A stretch of DNA of 64,000 nt from Lentihominibacter hominis (GTDB taxonomy: Bacteria; Bacillota; Clostridia; Peptostreptococcales; Anaerovoracaceae). Both the position numbers and the translations under genes were made by a program. The stretch covers positions 372,001 through 436,000 of the forward strand of contig NZ_JACRTA010000003.1 in assembly GCF_014385065.1 (NCBI RefSeq). The letters run 5' to 3'. The notes below the pieces were generated by a model that was not told the origin of the DNA, ran no database searches, and was given only the letters and a program-made list of their open reading frames with translations. Position 1 is the stretch's first letter, and every line of letters begins with the position of its first letter. Shown piece after piece: positions 27,029-33,597 of the stretch.

Positions 27029-27565
27029 TCAACAATATATTGACAACATAATAATACCGTATTTACGCTGTTTTAATTTTTTGAACCCAAAAAATTCGTC
27101 TGGAAGCGACTCTTCTTTTCTATGTTCGGCTACAATAACGCCTCCCTCTCTGAGAAGTTTCCTTTCAGCAATCATTTCAAAACAAACTCCCAAAAGATCC
27201 TCATCATAAGGAGGATCCAAAAGTATTATATCAAAAGGTTCAGATGCGTTCATAAGCAGTTTTTTGAAATCTCCTGCAGCAACTATCGCTCTATCCTGAG
27301 CTTTGCAATGAGCTATATTTTCTTTTATAAGTTTTATACTTTCCTTTGAATTATCTCCAAATATACAAATATCTGCTCCCCTGCTCAGCGCTTCTATGCC
27401 CAGATTCCCCGTTCCAGAAAACAAGTCAAGCACTCGGCTTGCATAAATCTTTTCCGTCAATATACTGAAAAGAGCCTCCTTCACTTTGTCTGTAGTAGGC
27501 CTTATAGAATAATCAGAAGGTGTTTTGAGCCTTCTTCCTTTATAATCTCCTGCAATTACACGCAT
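27029..27565 (-). CDS. rsmD: 16S rRNA (guanine966-N2)-methyltransferase
   Basis: The 178-residue protein begins MRVIAGDYKGRRLKTPSDYSIRPTTDKVKEALFSIL, the RsmD signature. It has the SAM motif VLDLFSGTGNLGIEALSRGA and the catalytic DPPY in IILLDPPYDED. It methylates G966 of 16S rRNA in the small subunit. An AGGAGG site precedes the start. It lies between the spore-protein gene and coaD and is normally co-transcribed with coaD. Confidence 0.96.
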   Translation of the reverse strand: MRVIAGDYKGRRLKTPSDYSIRPTTDKVKEALFSILTEKIYASRVLDLFSGTGNLGIEALSRGADICIFGDNSKESIKLIKENIAHCKAQDRAIVAAGDFKKLLMNASEPFDIILLDPPYDEDLLGVCFEMIAERKLLREGGVIVAEHRKEESLPDEFFGFKKLKQRKYGIIMLSIYC

Positions 27566-27631
27566 ATTAATCCTCCTGTAAGCTATTTTTTTAATTTTAG
27601 CATTAAAGTACCGATATATCTACAAAAATTG

Positions 27632-27665
27632 AAAAAGAGATATTTACTTTTAAGGCAAATATCTC
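27632..27665 (-). terminator. Terminator after the SASP gene
   Basis: GAGATATTT (27637-27645) pairs with AAATATCTC (27657-27665), followed on the minus strand by TTTTTC. It separates the spore-protein gene from rsmD. Confidence 0.75.
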
Positions 27666-27706
27666 CCTTTCCCATTAGTTTGCTTTTTAAATCTGCATTA
27701 ACTTAC

Positions 27707-27907
27707 TTATTTTCCTGCAAGCTGCTGTTCAGCCATTTCGACTAACTTCTTAGTCATATAGCCGCCAACGTAACCGTTCTGTCTAGCAGTTAAGTTTCCC
27801 TTATCTGCCTGGTCATAATTTGCAAGACCCAGCTCGTTAGCCACTTCAGTCTTTAAGTTCTTTAATGCTGGCTTTGCGCTAACATTCATTTTATCCTGTA
27901 ATGACAT
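27707..27907 (-). CDS. Alpha/beta-type small acid-soluble spore protein
   Basis: The 66-residue protein has both SASP signatures: a KTEVANELGL segment carrying the germination-protease cleavage site, and DKGNLTARQNGYVGGYMTKKLVEMAE. These proteins saturate spore DNA, shift it to an A-like form and give UV and heat resistance, then supply amino acids at germination. Expression in the forespore under sigma G is expected; I could not pick a convincing sigma-G promoter. A GGAGGTGAG site precedes the ATG. It lies alone between recG and rsmD, with a terminator, so it is probably an independent unit. Confidence 0.96.
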   Translation of the reverse strand: MSLQDKMNVSAKPALKNLKTEVANELGLANYDQADKGNLTARQNGYVGGYMTKKLVEMAEQQLAGK

Positions 27908-27995
27908 TTAACCTCACCTCCTGTAGTAATAATTTAACCCGAGATGAAAAAAGTATTACATGCAATTATTTCATATATTTCCGTGATTTACCAAG

Positions 27996-30035
27996 CTACA
28001 AATCAAGTGTCAAATTTTCTCCGAAAAGCTTTGTTATCTTTCGTTTCAGGCCTTTATTTTCATCAGATTCCAATACAGGATCTTTTTCAAGAATAACTTT
28101 AGCCTCTTTTTTAGCATGCTCCATAATTTTTAAATGTCTGGAAAGGTCGGAAATATTCAGATCCGGAAGACCGTGCTGCCTCGTTCCGAATATTTCTCCC
28201 GGACCTCTGAGTTTAAGATCCTCTTCAGCAATGAAAAAACCATCTGAGGAAGCTTCCATGATCTCTCCTCTTTTTCTGGCAATTTCCGAATCTCCTTCAA
28301 AAATCAGAAAGCAGTAAGATTTATGCGGTCCTCTCCCGACTCTGCCCCGAAGCTGATGAAGCTGAGCCAGCCCAAATCTTTCTGCATTTTCCACCACGAT
28401 AACAGTAGAATTAGGTACATTTATTCCAACCTCTATAACTACCGTAGCCACCAAAACATCTATGAGTCCATGATAAAACTCCTCCATAATGCGGTCTTTA
28501 TCCTCTTGTCTCATAGCCCCGTGTATTAATGCAACATTATATTCTTTAAAACGTTTCGAAAGCTCTTCTGCCACTTTGTGAGCAGATCTCAGATCCATGA
28601 CATCCGATTCCTCTATCAATGGCGTAACTACATATGCCTGTCTTCCGTCCGCTAACTGCTTTTCCACAAAATCGTAACAGTTATCACGTTTTTCATATCC
28701 TATGCTTCTGGTACTTATTTTCTGCCTTCCGGGAGGAAGTTCATCTATTACTGAAACATCAAGATCTCCGTAAAGAACTACTGAAAGCGTCCTTGGTATA
28801 GGAGTAGCGGTCATAACAAGAACATTAGGATTCCTGCCTTTTTCTTTCAGCTTTACTCTCTGCCTCACTCCGAATCTATGCTGTTCATCAGTTATTACAA
28901 GGCCGAGTCTTTTAAATTCCACATCAGGCTGTATAACAGCATGAGTTCCTATTATAATTTGAAAAGAGCCTTCTTTTATTTTCTCCAAAGTTGCTCTTTT
29001 ATCTGCAGCTTTCATAGAACCTGTGAGAAATCCCACTTCTATTCCATGATATTTAAATGCCCTGCTTATACTTTCAAAATGCTGTCTTGCAAGTATTTCA
29101 GTAGGAGCCATCAAAACAGCCTGATATCCGCTTTTTACAGCCTTATACATAGCTATCTCAGCTACAGCTGTTTTTCCCGACCCTACGTCTCCTTGAACAA
29201 GACGGTTCATAACTTTCCCGCATTCAAGATCCTTTTCTATTTCTTTTATACATCTTTTCTGAGCTCCTGTAAGCGTATACGGCATAGAATTTATGTATTT
29301 TGAAATATCAGCCTTACATGAAAACGCTATACCGTTTTCCTCCTCTTTTATATTTTTTCTCGCCGCAAACAAACCGACCTGCAAAACCAATAACTCATCA
29401 AAAATAAGCCTGTATTTAGCCTCAAGAAGTTTCTGTTTTTCCTGAGGAAAATGTATATTGTTTAAAGCATATTCAAGGCTGCACAATCTATTGCTTTTTA
29501 TAAAATCTTCTCCTAAAAAATCCTCAACTTTACTATAAAGATTTCTCACTTTATCCTGCCAGCTCCGCATTTCTCTTTGAGTAATCCCCTTAGTGAGAGG
29601 ATATACAGGAAGTATCCCGCCATTCTCTTCAGATCCCTTTGAAAAATCAGGATGAATAAGCTGTATTTTTCCGAAATTTTCTTTAGCTTTACCATAAAAA
29701 ATATAACTTTCTCCTATTTTAAAAGTATTTTGCAGATACCGGGCGTTAAAAAAAACAACTTCAATCATTCCTGTATCATCTGATACCAAAAGTTTTAGCA
29801 GTTGTTTTCTTCCGTACTTATATCTGTCATTTACTATCAGCTTCACTTCAGCTTTCACCACAACTGCTGCATCATCTTTTATATCGTGTATTTTGATTTG
29901 ATTTCTGCGGTCTTCATAATCCCTTGGAAGAAAAAAAATAAGGTCCTCAAGGGTATTTATATTAAGTTTTTCCAGAGCTTCTGATTTTTTAGGACCTATT
30001 CCTTTAAGAAGAGTCACTTTATCATTCAACTGCAT
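27996..30035 (-). CDS. recG: ATP-dependent DNA helicase RecG
   Basis: The 679-residue helicase has the N-terminal wedge OB domain (residues ~60-150), Walker A QGDVGSGKTAVAE, TGSMKAADKR, the DEQH box as ITDEQHRFGVRQR, VMTATPIPRTL, and the helicase-C motifs ATVVIEVGINVPN and QLHQLRGRVGRG. It remodels stalled forks and branches Holliday junctions. It ends with the usual RecG C-terminal domain. It follows the asp23-like gene directly, as in many Firmicutes, but the fakA (DhaL-type) gene often found between them is absent. Confidence 0.97.
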   Translation of the reverse strand: MQLNDKVTLLKGIGPKKSEALEKLNINTLEDLIFFLPRDYEDRRNQIKIHDIKDDAAVVVKAEVKLIVNDRYKYGRKQLLKLLVSDDTGMIEVVFFNARYLQNTFKIGESYIFYGKAKENFGKIQLIHPDFSKGSEENGGILPVYPLTKGITQREMRSWQDKVRNLYSKVEDFLGEDFIKSNRLCSLEYALNNIHFPQEKQKLLEAKYRLIFDELLVLQVGLFAARKNIKEEENGIAFSCKADISKYINSMPYTLTGAQKRCIKEIEKDLECGKVMNRLVQGDVGSGKTAVAEIAMYKAVKSGYQAVLMAPTEILARQHFESISRAFKYHGIEVGFLTGSMKAADKRATLEKIKEGSFQIIIGTHAVIQPDVEFKRLGLVITDEQHRFGVRQRVKLKEKGRNPNVLVMTATPIPRTLSVVLYGDLDVSVIDELPPGRQKISTRSIGYEKRDNCYDFVEKQLADGRQAYVVTPLIEESDVMDLRSAHKVAEELSKRFKEYNVALIHGAMRQEDKDRIMEEFYHGLIDVLVATVVIEVGINVPNSTVIVVENAERFGLAQLHQLRGRVGRGPHKSYCFLIFEGDSEIARKRGEIMEASSDGFFIAEEDLKLRGPGEIFGTRQHGLPDLNISDLSRHLKIMEHAKKEAKVILEKDPVLESDENKGLKRKITKLFGENLTLDL

Positions 30036-30437
30036 TTATCTGCTCACCTCTATATGTCTTTTGGCAATATTTTTTGAAAAGGTGCCTGTAACCGTAACAG
30101 TGACTCTTGCAGGCTTTTCGCCCATAAATTTTTCAAAATTTTCGTATATGCTATTTATTATTTCCCTCGTCACTTTTTTGATACTGACGCCGAAACGCAC
30201 TGCTATATATACATTTATCCTGATTCCTTGATCGGTTTCATCTGCATGGATACATCCTGCTTCCTCATCATAAAGGTTCATCTTTGAGGCTAATCCCGGA
30301 ACCACATTCATATATTTGCCTTTATAATTAAGAAGAATCACTCTGTCTCCCACATTCTTAACGCACTCCGTAACTATTTTGTTTATTATATTCTGTGAAA
30401 AATTAATATTACCTAATTGAGTTTTTATATTAAGCAT
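30036..30437 (-). CDS. Asp23/Gls24 family envelope stress response protein
   Basis: The 133-residue protein has the Asp23 pattern: LGNINFSQNIINKIVTECV, then YKGKYMNVVPG, DQGIRINVYIAVRFGVSIKKV and KITREIINSIYENFEK-type ending, with a conserved VTGT turn. Asp23 proteins anchor at the membrane in staphylococci and respond to alkaline and cell-wall stress; the molecular role is not known. The gene next to recG matches the common yloU position. It has its own AGGAG site and stops 1 nt before recG starts, so they are probably co-transcribed. Confidence 0.9.
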   Translation of the reverse strand: MLNIKTQLGNINFSQNIINKIVTECVKNVGDRVILLNYKGKYMNVVPGLASKMNLYDEEAGCIHADETDQGIRINVYIAVRFGVSIKKVTREIINSIYENFEKFMGEKPARVTVTVTGTFSKNIAKRHIEVSR

Positions 30438-30531
30438 GATGATCTCCTTTTATTATTTTTATTTTATCATAAACGATTATGTATGCACAATCTCAATCAC
30501 GTTTTCATACAATGATCTAAGGTGAATCATT

Positions 30532-30738
30532 ATGAATAAACAAAGTTATAAGTGCTGTCCGCCAAAAAAGAAAAGAAAAAAGAAAAACTGCAACGGAAAA
30601 AACAAAAAAATAGGTCTTATGATGCTTCTCTTAGGTGTTTTTACGGTGTTTCTTCTTGTGCTTCCGTTAAAATACTGGGTACTTCTGCTCAGTGCAGCTC
30701 TGATAGTGTTCGGTATAATGCTTCTAAAAAAAGAATAA
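30532..30738 (+). CDS. Small lysine-rich two-helix membrane protein, function unknown
   Basis: The 68-residue protein has a very basic cysteine-containing N-terminus (YKCCPPKKKRKKKNCNGKNK, residues 6-25) followed by two hydrophobic stretches (~27-44 and ~47-64) with a short loop. An AAGGTGA lies 8 nt before the ATG. It is one of few plus-strand genes, transcribed divergently from asp23-recG and convergent with rpmB. The CC and K-rich tail could bind nucleic acid, phospholipid or metal. No family is recognised. Coding potential is moderate: the frame opens at a plausible site and ends just before a terminator. Confidence 0.6.
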   Translation: MNKQSYKCCPPKKKRKKKNCNGKNKKIGLMMLLLGVFTVFLLVLPLKYWVLLLSAALIVFGIMLLKKE

Positions 30739-30765
30739 CGATTTTTCATTAACAATATCCGCATA

Positions 30766-30796
30766 AAAATAGCGCCCACTTAATGAGCGCTGATTT
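30766..30796. terminator. Terminator shared by the small membrane protein and rpmB
   Basis: AAAATAGCGC (30766-30775) pairs with GCGCTgATTTT (30786-30796), with one bulged base. The A/T flanks give T runs on both strands, and it lies between two convergent genes. Confidence 0.7.
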
Positions 30797-30801
30797 TCCA
30801 A

Positions 30802-30993
30802 TTAGATGGCACGGTTTACTTTGCCTGATCTTAAACATCTTGTACATACTTTAGCTTTTCTGACTGTTCCGTCTTCTTCAACTCTTACAGTCTGAATATT
30901 TGCATTCCATTTTCTTCTCGTATGTCTGTTGGAATGGGATACATTGTTTCCTGAAACCTGTCCTTTTCCGCAAATTTCACACTTTCTTGACAT
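30802..30993 (-). CDS. rpmB: 50S ribosomal protein L28
   Basis: The 63-residue protein begins [21 protein letters not shown] and ends with [11 protein letters not shown]; the CxxC pairs mark the zinc-binding form. The frame runs back to 31014, but AGGAGG stands 7 nt before the ATG at 30993, so that is the start. An extended -10 promoter (TGCTATAAT, minus strand, -10 at 31096-31101) lies 103 bp upstream. Confidence 0.97.
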   Translation of the reverse strand: MSRKCEICGKGQVSGNNVSHSNRHTRRKWNANIQTVRVEEDGTVRKAKVCTRCLRSGKVNRAI

Positions 30994-31095
30994 CTGCCGC
31001 ACCTCCTTATACATTTGGTATCTAAAAGCTTACGCAACTTTTTCACTCAATCTCGTTCAAATCCAAAAGTTTACTGACAGACTCGAACATATGAC

Positions 31096-31101
31096 ATTAT
31101 A
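31096..31101 (-). promoter_or_regulatory. Extended -10 element of rpmB
   Basis: On the minus strand TGCTATAAT with a weak TTGTGT 17 nt further upstream. Confidence 0.6.
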
Positions 31102-31136
31102 GCATAGCAAAAACCCAAACACAAGAACTTTTTATG

Positions 31137-31472
31137 ACCTACCCAAAACTTGTTTTTGGCACGTAGGTCAAACGCCAGAATTGCACAGCTTTAGCTGTAA
31201 TGCAATTCTTCTGCGAATATGTCTCGCCCGTATCTTTGATACGGCGCGCGGGACAAACACAGAAAGCGCAGCACTTTAGTGCGTGGCGTTTTTTCAGTGA
31301 GAATACCTACCCAAAACTTGAAGCCCTAGCCCGAAATCTGTGATTTCGCGGCAGGTCTCATGCAAGGATTCCCTAAATCTTTGATTTAGAGGAATCTACT
31401 GCGAGATTTGGCACGTAGGTCAAACGCCAAAATTGCATCGCTTTAGCCGTGATACAATTCTTCTGCGAATAT
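31137..31472. repeat. Intergenic hairpin array with two 63-bp direct repeats
   Basis: Between rpmB and glnA there is about 0.5 kb without a gene. It contains two 63-nt direct repeats (31158-31220 and 31410-31472; six substitutions, no gaps) and two copies of ACCTACCCAAAACTTG (31137-31152 and 31305-31320). At least six short stems are visible: 31178-31208, 31221-31254, 31266-31288 (followed by TTTTTT on the plus strand), 31331-31349, 31367-31396 and 31430-31460. Loops are TTT, TGT, TT or TTTA. No reading frame with a ribosome binding site was seen. It resembles a palindromic repeat family (REP-like) or a structured RNA; I do not recognise it. Confidence 0.8.
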
Positions 31473-31496
31473 AATTTCCCAAAACAGAAATTAATT

Positions 31497-32927
31497 CTAT
31501 AAATCATAATACATATCAAACTCCATAGGCGTCGGCATCTGTGTATGCTTCTTCGTATCAGCTCGTTTATTTTCAAGCCAAAGCTCAATAAGTCTTTCAG
31601 GAAATACTCCGCTTTCTGTCAGGAATTCATTATCCTTTTCCAGCTCATCAAGTGCTTCGTCAAGAGTCTTTGGAAGGCTCTTAATCTTAACTTTATCCTG
31701 ATCGCTTAAAGTATACAGATTAAAGTCATACGGACCAAATCCTGCTTCAACAGGATCCATCTTATTCTTAATACCATCAATACCCGCCATTAGGATAGCT
31801 GCATATGCATAATACGGATTACATGTTCCATCGGGATTTCTGACCTCAAATCTTTTCTTGTCAGGGTCCTTGGCATATGCAGGTATACGGATAACGGAGC
31901 TTCTGTTAGCTGTGGCAAAACCTATGGTAACAGGAGCCTCATATCCCGGCACAAGTCTTTTGAAAGAGTTGGTGCTTGGATTTGTAAATGCACAGAGAGC
32001 CTTTATATGCTTGAGGATACCGCCCATGAAATACATCGCTGTATCCGAAAGCTGCGAATACCCGTTTTCATCATAAAACAGTGGCTTTCCATCTTTAAAA
32101 AGCTGCATGTGGATATGCATTCCATTTCCAGCTTCATCATAAAGCGGCTTCGGCATAAATGTAGCTGTTCTTCCCTCAGCTATAGCCTGATTCTTTATTA
32201 AATATTTAGTCATCATGGTCTTGTCGGCCATTTCAGTAACGCTGCCGAACTCGACTTCGATTTCCAGCTGTCCCGGACCGCCTACCTCGTGATGGTGATA
32301 TTTTACCTTGATTCCCTGATTTTCCATCAGCATAGTGACTCTGCTTCTAAAATCATAAAGAACATCCTGAGGGGGCGCCATATGATAACCTCCTTTATGA
32401 GGCATTTTATACCCCAGATTATCTTCTTCATCATTCTTGTTCCAGTCTGCCTGACCTGCGTCAATTTTAAACCCCGACTGATGAGGCTCCGTCGAATAAC
32501 TTATATGGTCGAATACGTGAAACTCAAATTCCGGTCCGATAATCATTTCGTCTGCAATTCCTGTGTTTTTAAGGTACTCCTCGGCATGCTTAGCAACATT
32601 TCTCGGGTCCTGGTCAAAACGATAATTTTCAGGAACACTGATAACGTATACGTCTCCGATCATTGCCAGTGTAGGAATCTCCATAAACGGATCTATATAT
32701 GCAGTGGAAAGGTCCGGCACGAATACCATATCGCTCTTTTCAACAGGCGCGAATCCATAATTGCTTCCGTCAAAGCCTATACCGTTTCTCAAGGTATCCT
32801 CATCGAATCTATCTGCCGGTATCGTAAGATGTCTCCATCTTCCGTTAAGATCGATCATCATAAAATCAACCATTTTGATATCTTCTTCCTCAATAAATTT
32901 CTTGGCTTCCTCTAATGATTTAAACAT
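31497..32927 (-). CDS. glnA: Glutamine synthetase, type I
   Basis: The 476-residue enzyme has the beta-grasp domain (FMMIDLNGRWRHLTIP, IGFDGSNYGF) and the catalytic core, with GPEFEFHVF, KGGYHMAPPQD, HHHEVGGPGQLEIEVEFG, GNGMHIHMQLF, KRLVPGYEAPV and NRSSVIRIPAY. It condenses glutamate, ammonia and ATP to glutamine. The length is near the 470 of the GSI-beta group rather than the ~444 of Bacillus GlnA. No GlnR regulator or GlnR box was seen. A good promoter lies 56 bp upstream; the hairpin array lies directly downstream. Confidence 0.97.
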   Translation of the reverse strand: MFKSLEEAKKFIEEEDIKMVDFMMIDLNGRWRHLTIPADRFDEDTLRNGIGFDGSNYGFAPVEKSDMVFVPDLSTAYIDPFMEIPTLAMIGDVYVISVPENYRFDQDPRNVAKHAEEYLKNTGIADEMIIGPEFEFHVFDHISYSTEPHQSGFKIDAGQADWNKNDEEDNLGYKMPHKGGYHMAPPQDVLYDFRSRVTMLMENQGIKVKYHHHEVGGPGQLEIEVEFGSVTEMADKTMMTKYLIKNQAIAEGRTATFMPKPLYDEAGNGMHIHMQLFKDGKPLFYDENGYSQLSDTAMYFMGGILKHIKALCAFTNPSTNSFKRLVPGYEAPVTIGFATANRSSVIRIPAYAKDPDKKRFEVRNPDGTCNPYYAYAAILMAGIDGIKNKMDPVEAGFGPYDFNLYTLSDQDKVKIKSLPKTLDEALDELEKDNEFLTESGVFPERLIELWLENKRADTKKHTQMPTPMEFDMYYDL

Positions 32928-32983
32928 TTATTTTCTCCTTTTTAAAATTAGTCTGAATCTTCAGTAAAACATATCTACATTAG

Positions 32984-33013
32984 AGTATATATTTGTTCTT
33001 AAAGTCTTGTCAA
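32984..33013 (-). promoter_or_regulatory. glnA promoter
   Basis: On the minus strand TTGACA (33008-33013), an 18-nt spacer and TATACT (32984-32989). Confidence 0.75.
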
Positions 33014-33039
33014 TCATTAATATTCTTCATCTGTCAACA

Positions 33040-33085
33040 AAAAAATACAGTCCGCATATCTAAACTAATGCGAACTGTATTTTTT
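33040..33085. terminator. Terminator after nrdG
   Basis: AAAAATACAGTcCGCAT (33040-33056) pairs with ATGCGaACTGTATTTTT (33068-33084), with one mismatch. The stem starts at the nrdG stop codon and gives a T run on either strand. Confidence 0.85.
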
Positions 33086-33597
33086 CATTTCCATAAAACG
33101 ATCCTGCCGGCTGCTTTGGTTTTATTCATATCAATTATCCGTTGATTGCTGCTTCCTCTGAACTGAAGAGTAAGATCTTTAAGTTCATTTATAAATGGTC
33201 CATCTATAAGTATATCCGTAAGCTCCAAAAGCCTTCTGATATGCTCATCTTCCACAGCCATTTCCATCAGTCTCTCATATGTGTATCCACTGAAAACCGT
33301 CAGAGAAAGATCTCTTTCCTTTACTCGCTTTGCCATATGTCCGAAAGCCTCGGCCTGACAGAACGGTTCTCCTCCCGAAAAAGTAATTCCTGCAAGAAGA
33401 GGATCCTTGTCAATTTCATCCATAAGTCTGTCGATATTACACAGAAACCCTCCCGAAAAATCATGAGTCTCAGGATTATGACAATAAGGACAGTTATGAG
33501 GACATCCCTGACAAAATACAGTAAACCGTATTCCAGGGCCGTCAACTATAGACTCTCTGACTATACCTGCCAGTTTAAGAGAATAAGAACTGCTCAT
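33085..33597 (-). CDS. nrdG: Anaerobic ribonucleoside-triphosphate reductase activating protein
   Basis: The 170-residue radical-SAM protein has SIVDGPGIRFTVFCQGCPHN followed by CPYCHNPET (CxxxCxxC-type cluster site) and ITFSGGEPFCQAEAF. It uses S-adenosylmethionine to generate the glycyl radical on NrdD. Its ATG overlaps the nrdD stop by one base (TAATG), so the two are co-translated. It carries the usual NrdG C-terminus (VLIDGPFI, FRGSSNQRIIDM). Confidence 0.97.
   Translation of the reverse strand: MSSSYSLKLAGIVRESIVDGPGIRFTVFCQGCPHNCPYCHNPETHDFSGGFLCNIDRLMDEIDKDPLLAGITFSGGEPFCQAEAFGHMAKRVKERDLSLTVFSGYTYERLMEMAVEDEHIRRLLELTDILIDGPFINELKDLTLQFRGSSNQRIIDMNKTKAAGRIVLWK

Noticed and set aside
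27908..27995. Sigma-G type promoter before the SASP gene
   Set aside because: Expected from known regulation, but no pair of hexamers at the right spacing could be picked by eye.
30546..30779. Minus-strand frame opposite the small membrane protein
   Set aside because: Its lysine-rich opposite strand gives poly-phenylalanine; no start signals. The plus frame has a ribosome binding site.
31137..31472. CRISPR array or tRNA cluster in the rpmB-glnA gap
   Set aside because: Only two copies of the long repeat with a long, unlike spacer; stems are short and none forms a cloverleaf.
31373..31588. Minus-strand frame over the glnA end and the repeat region
   Set aside because: It starts inside glnA and runs through the hairpin array; no ribosome binding site, and its residues reflect the repeats.
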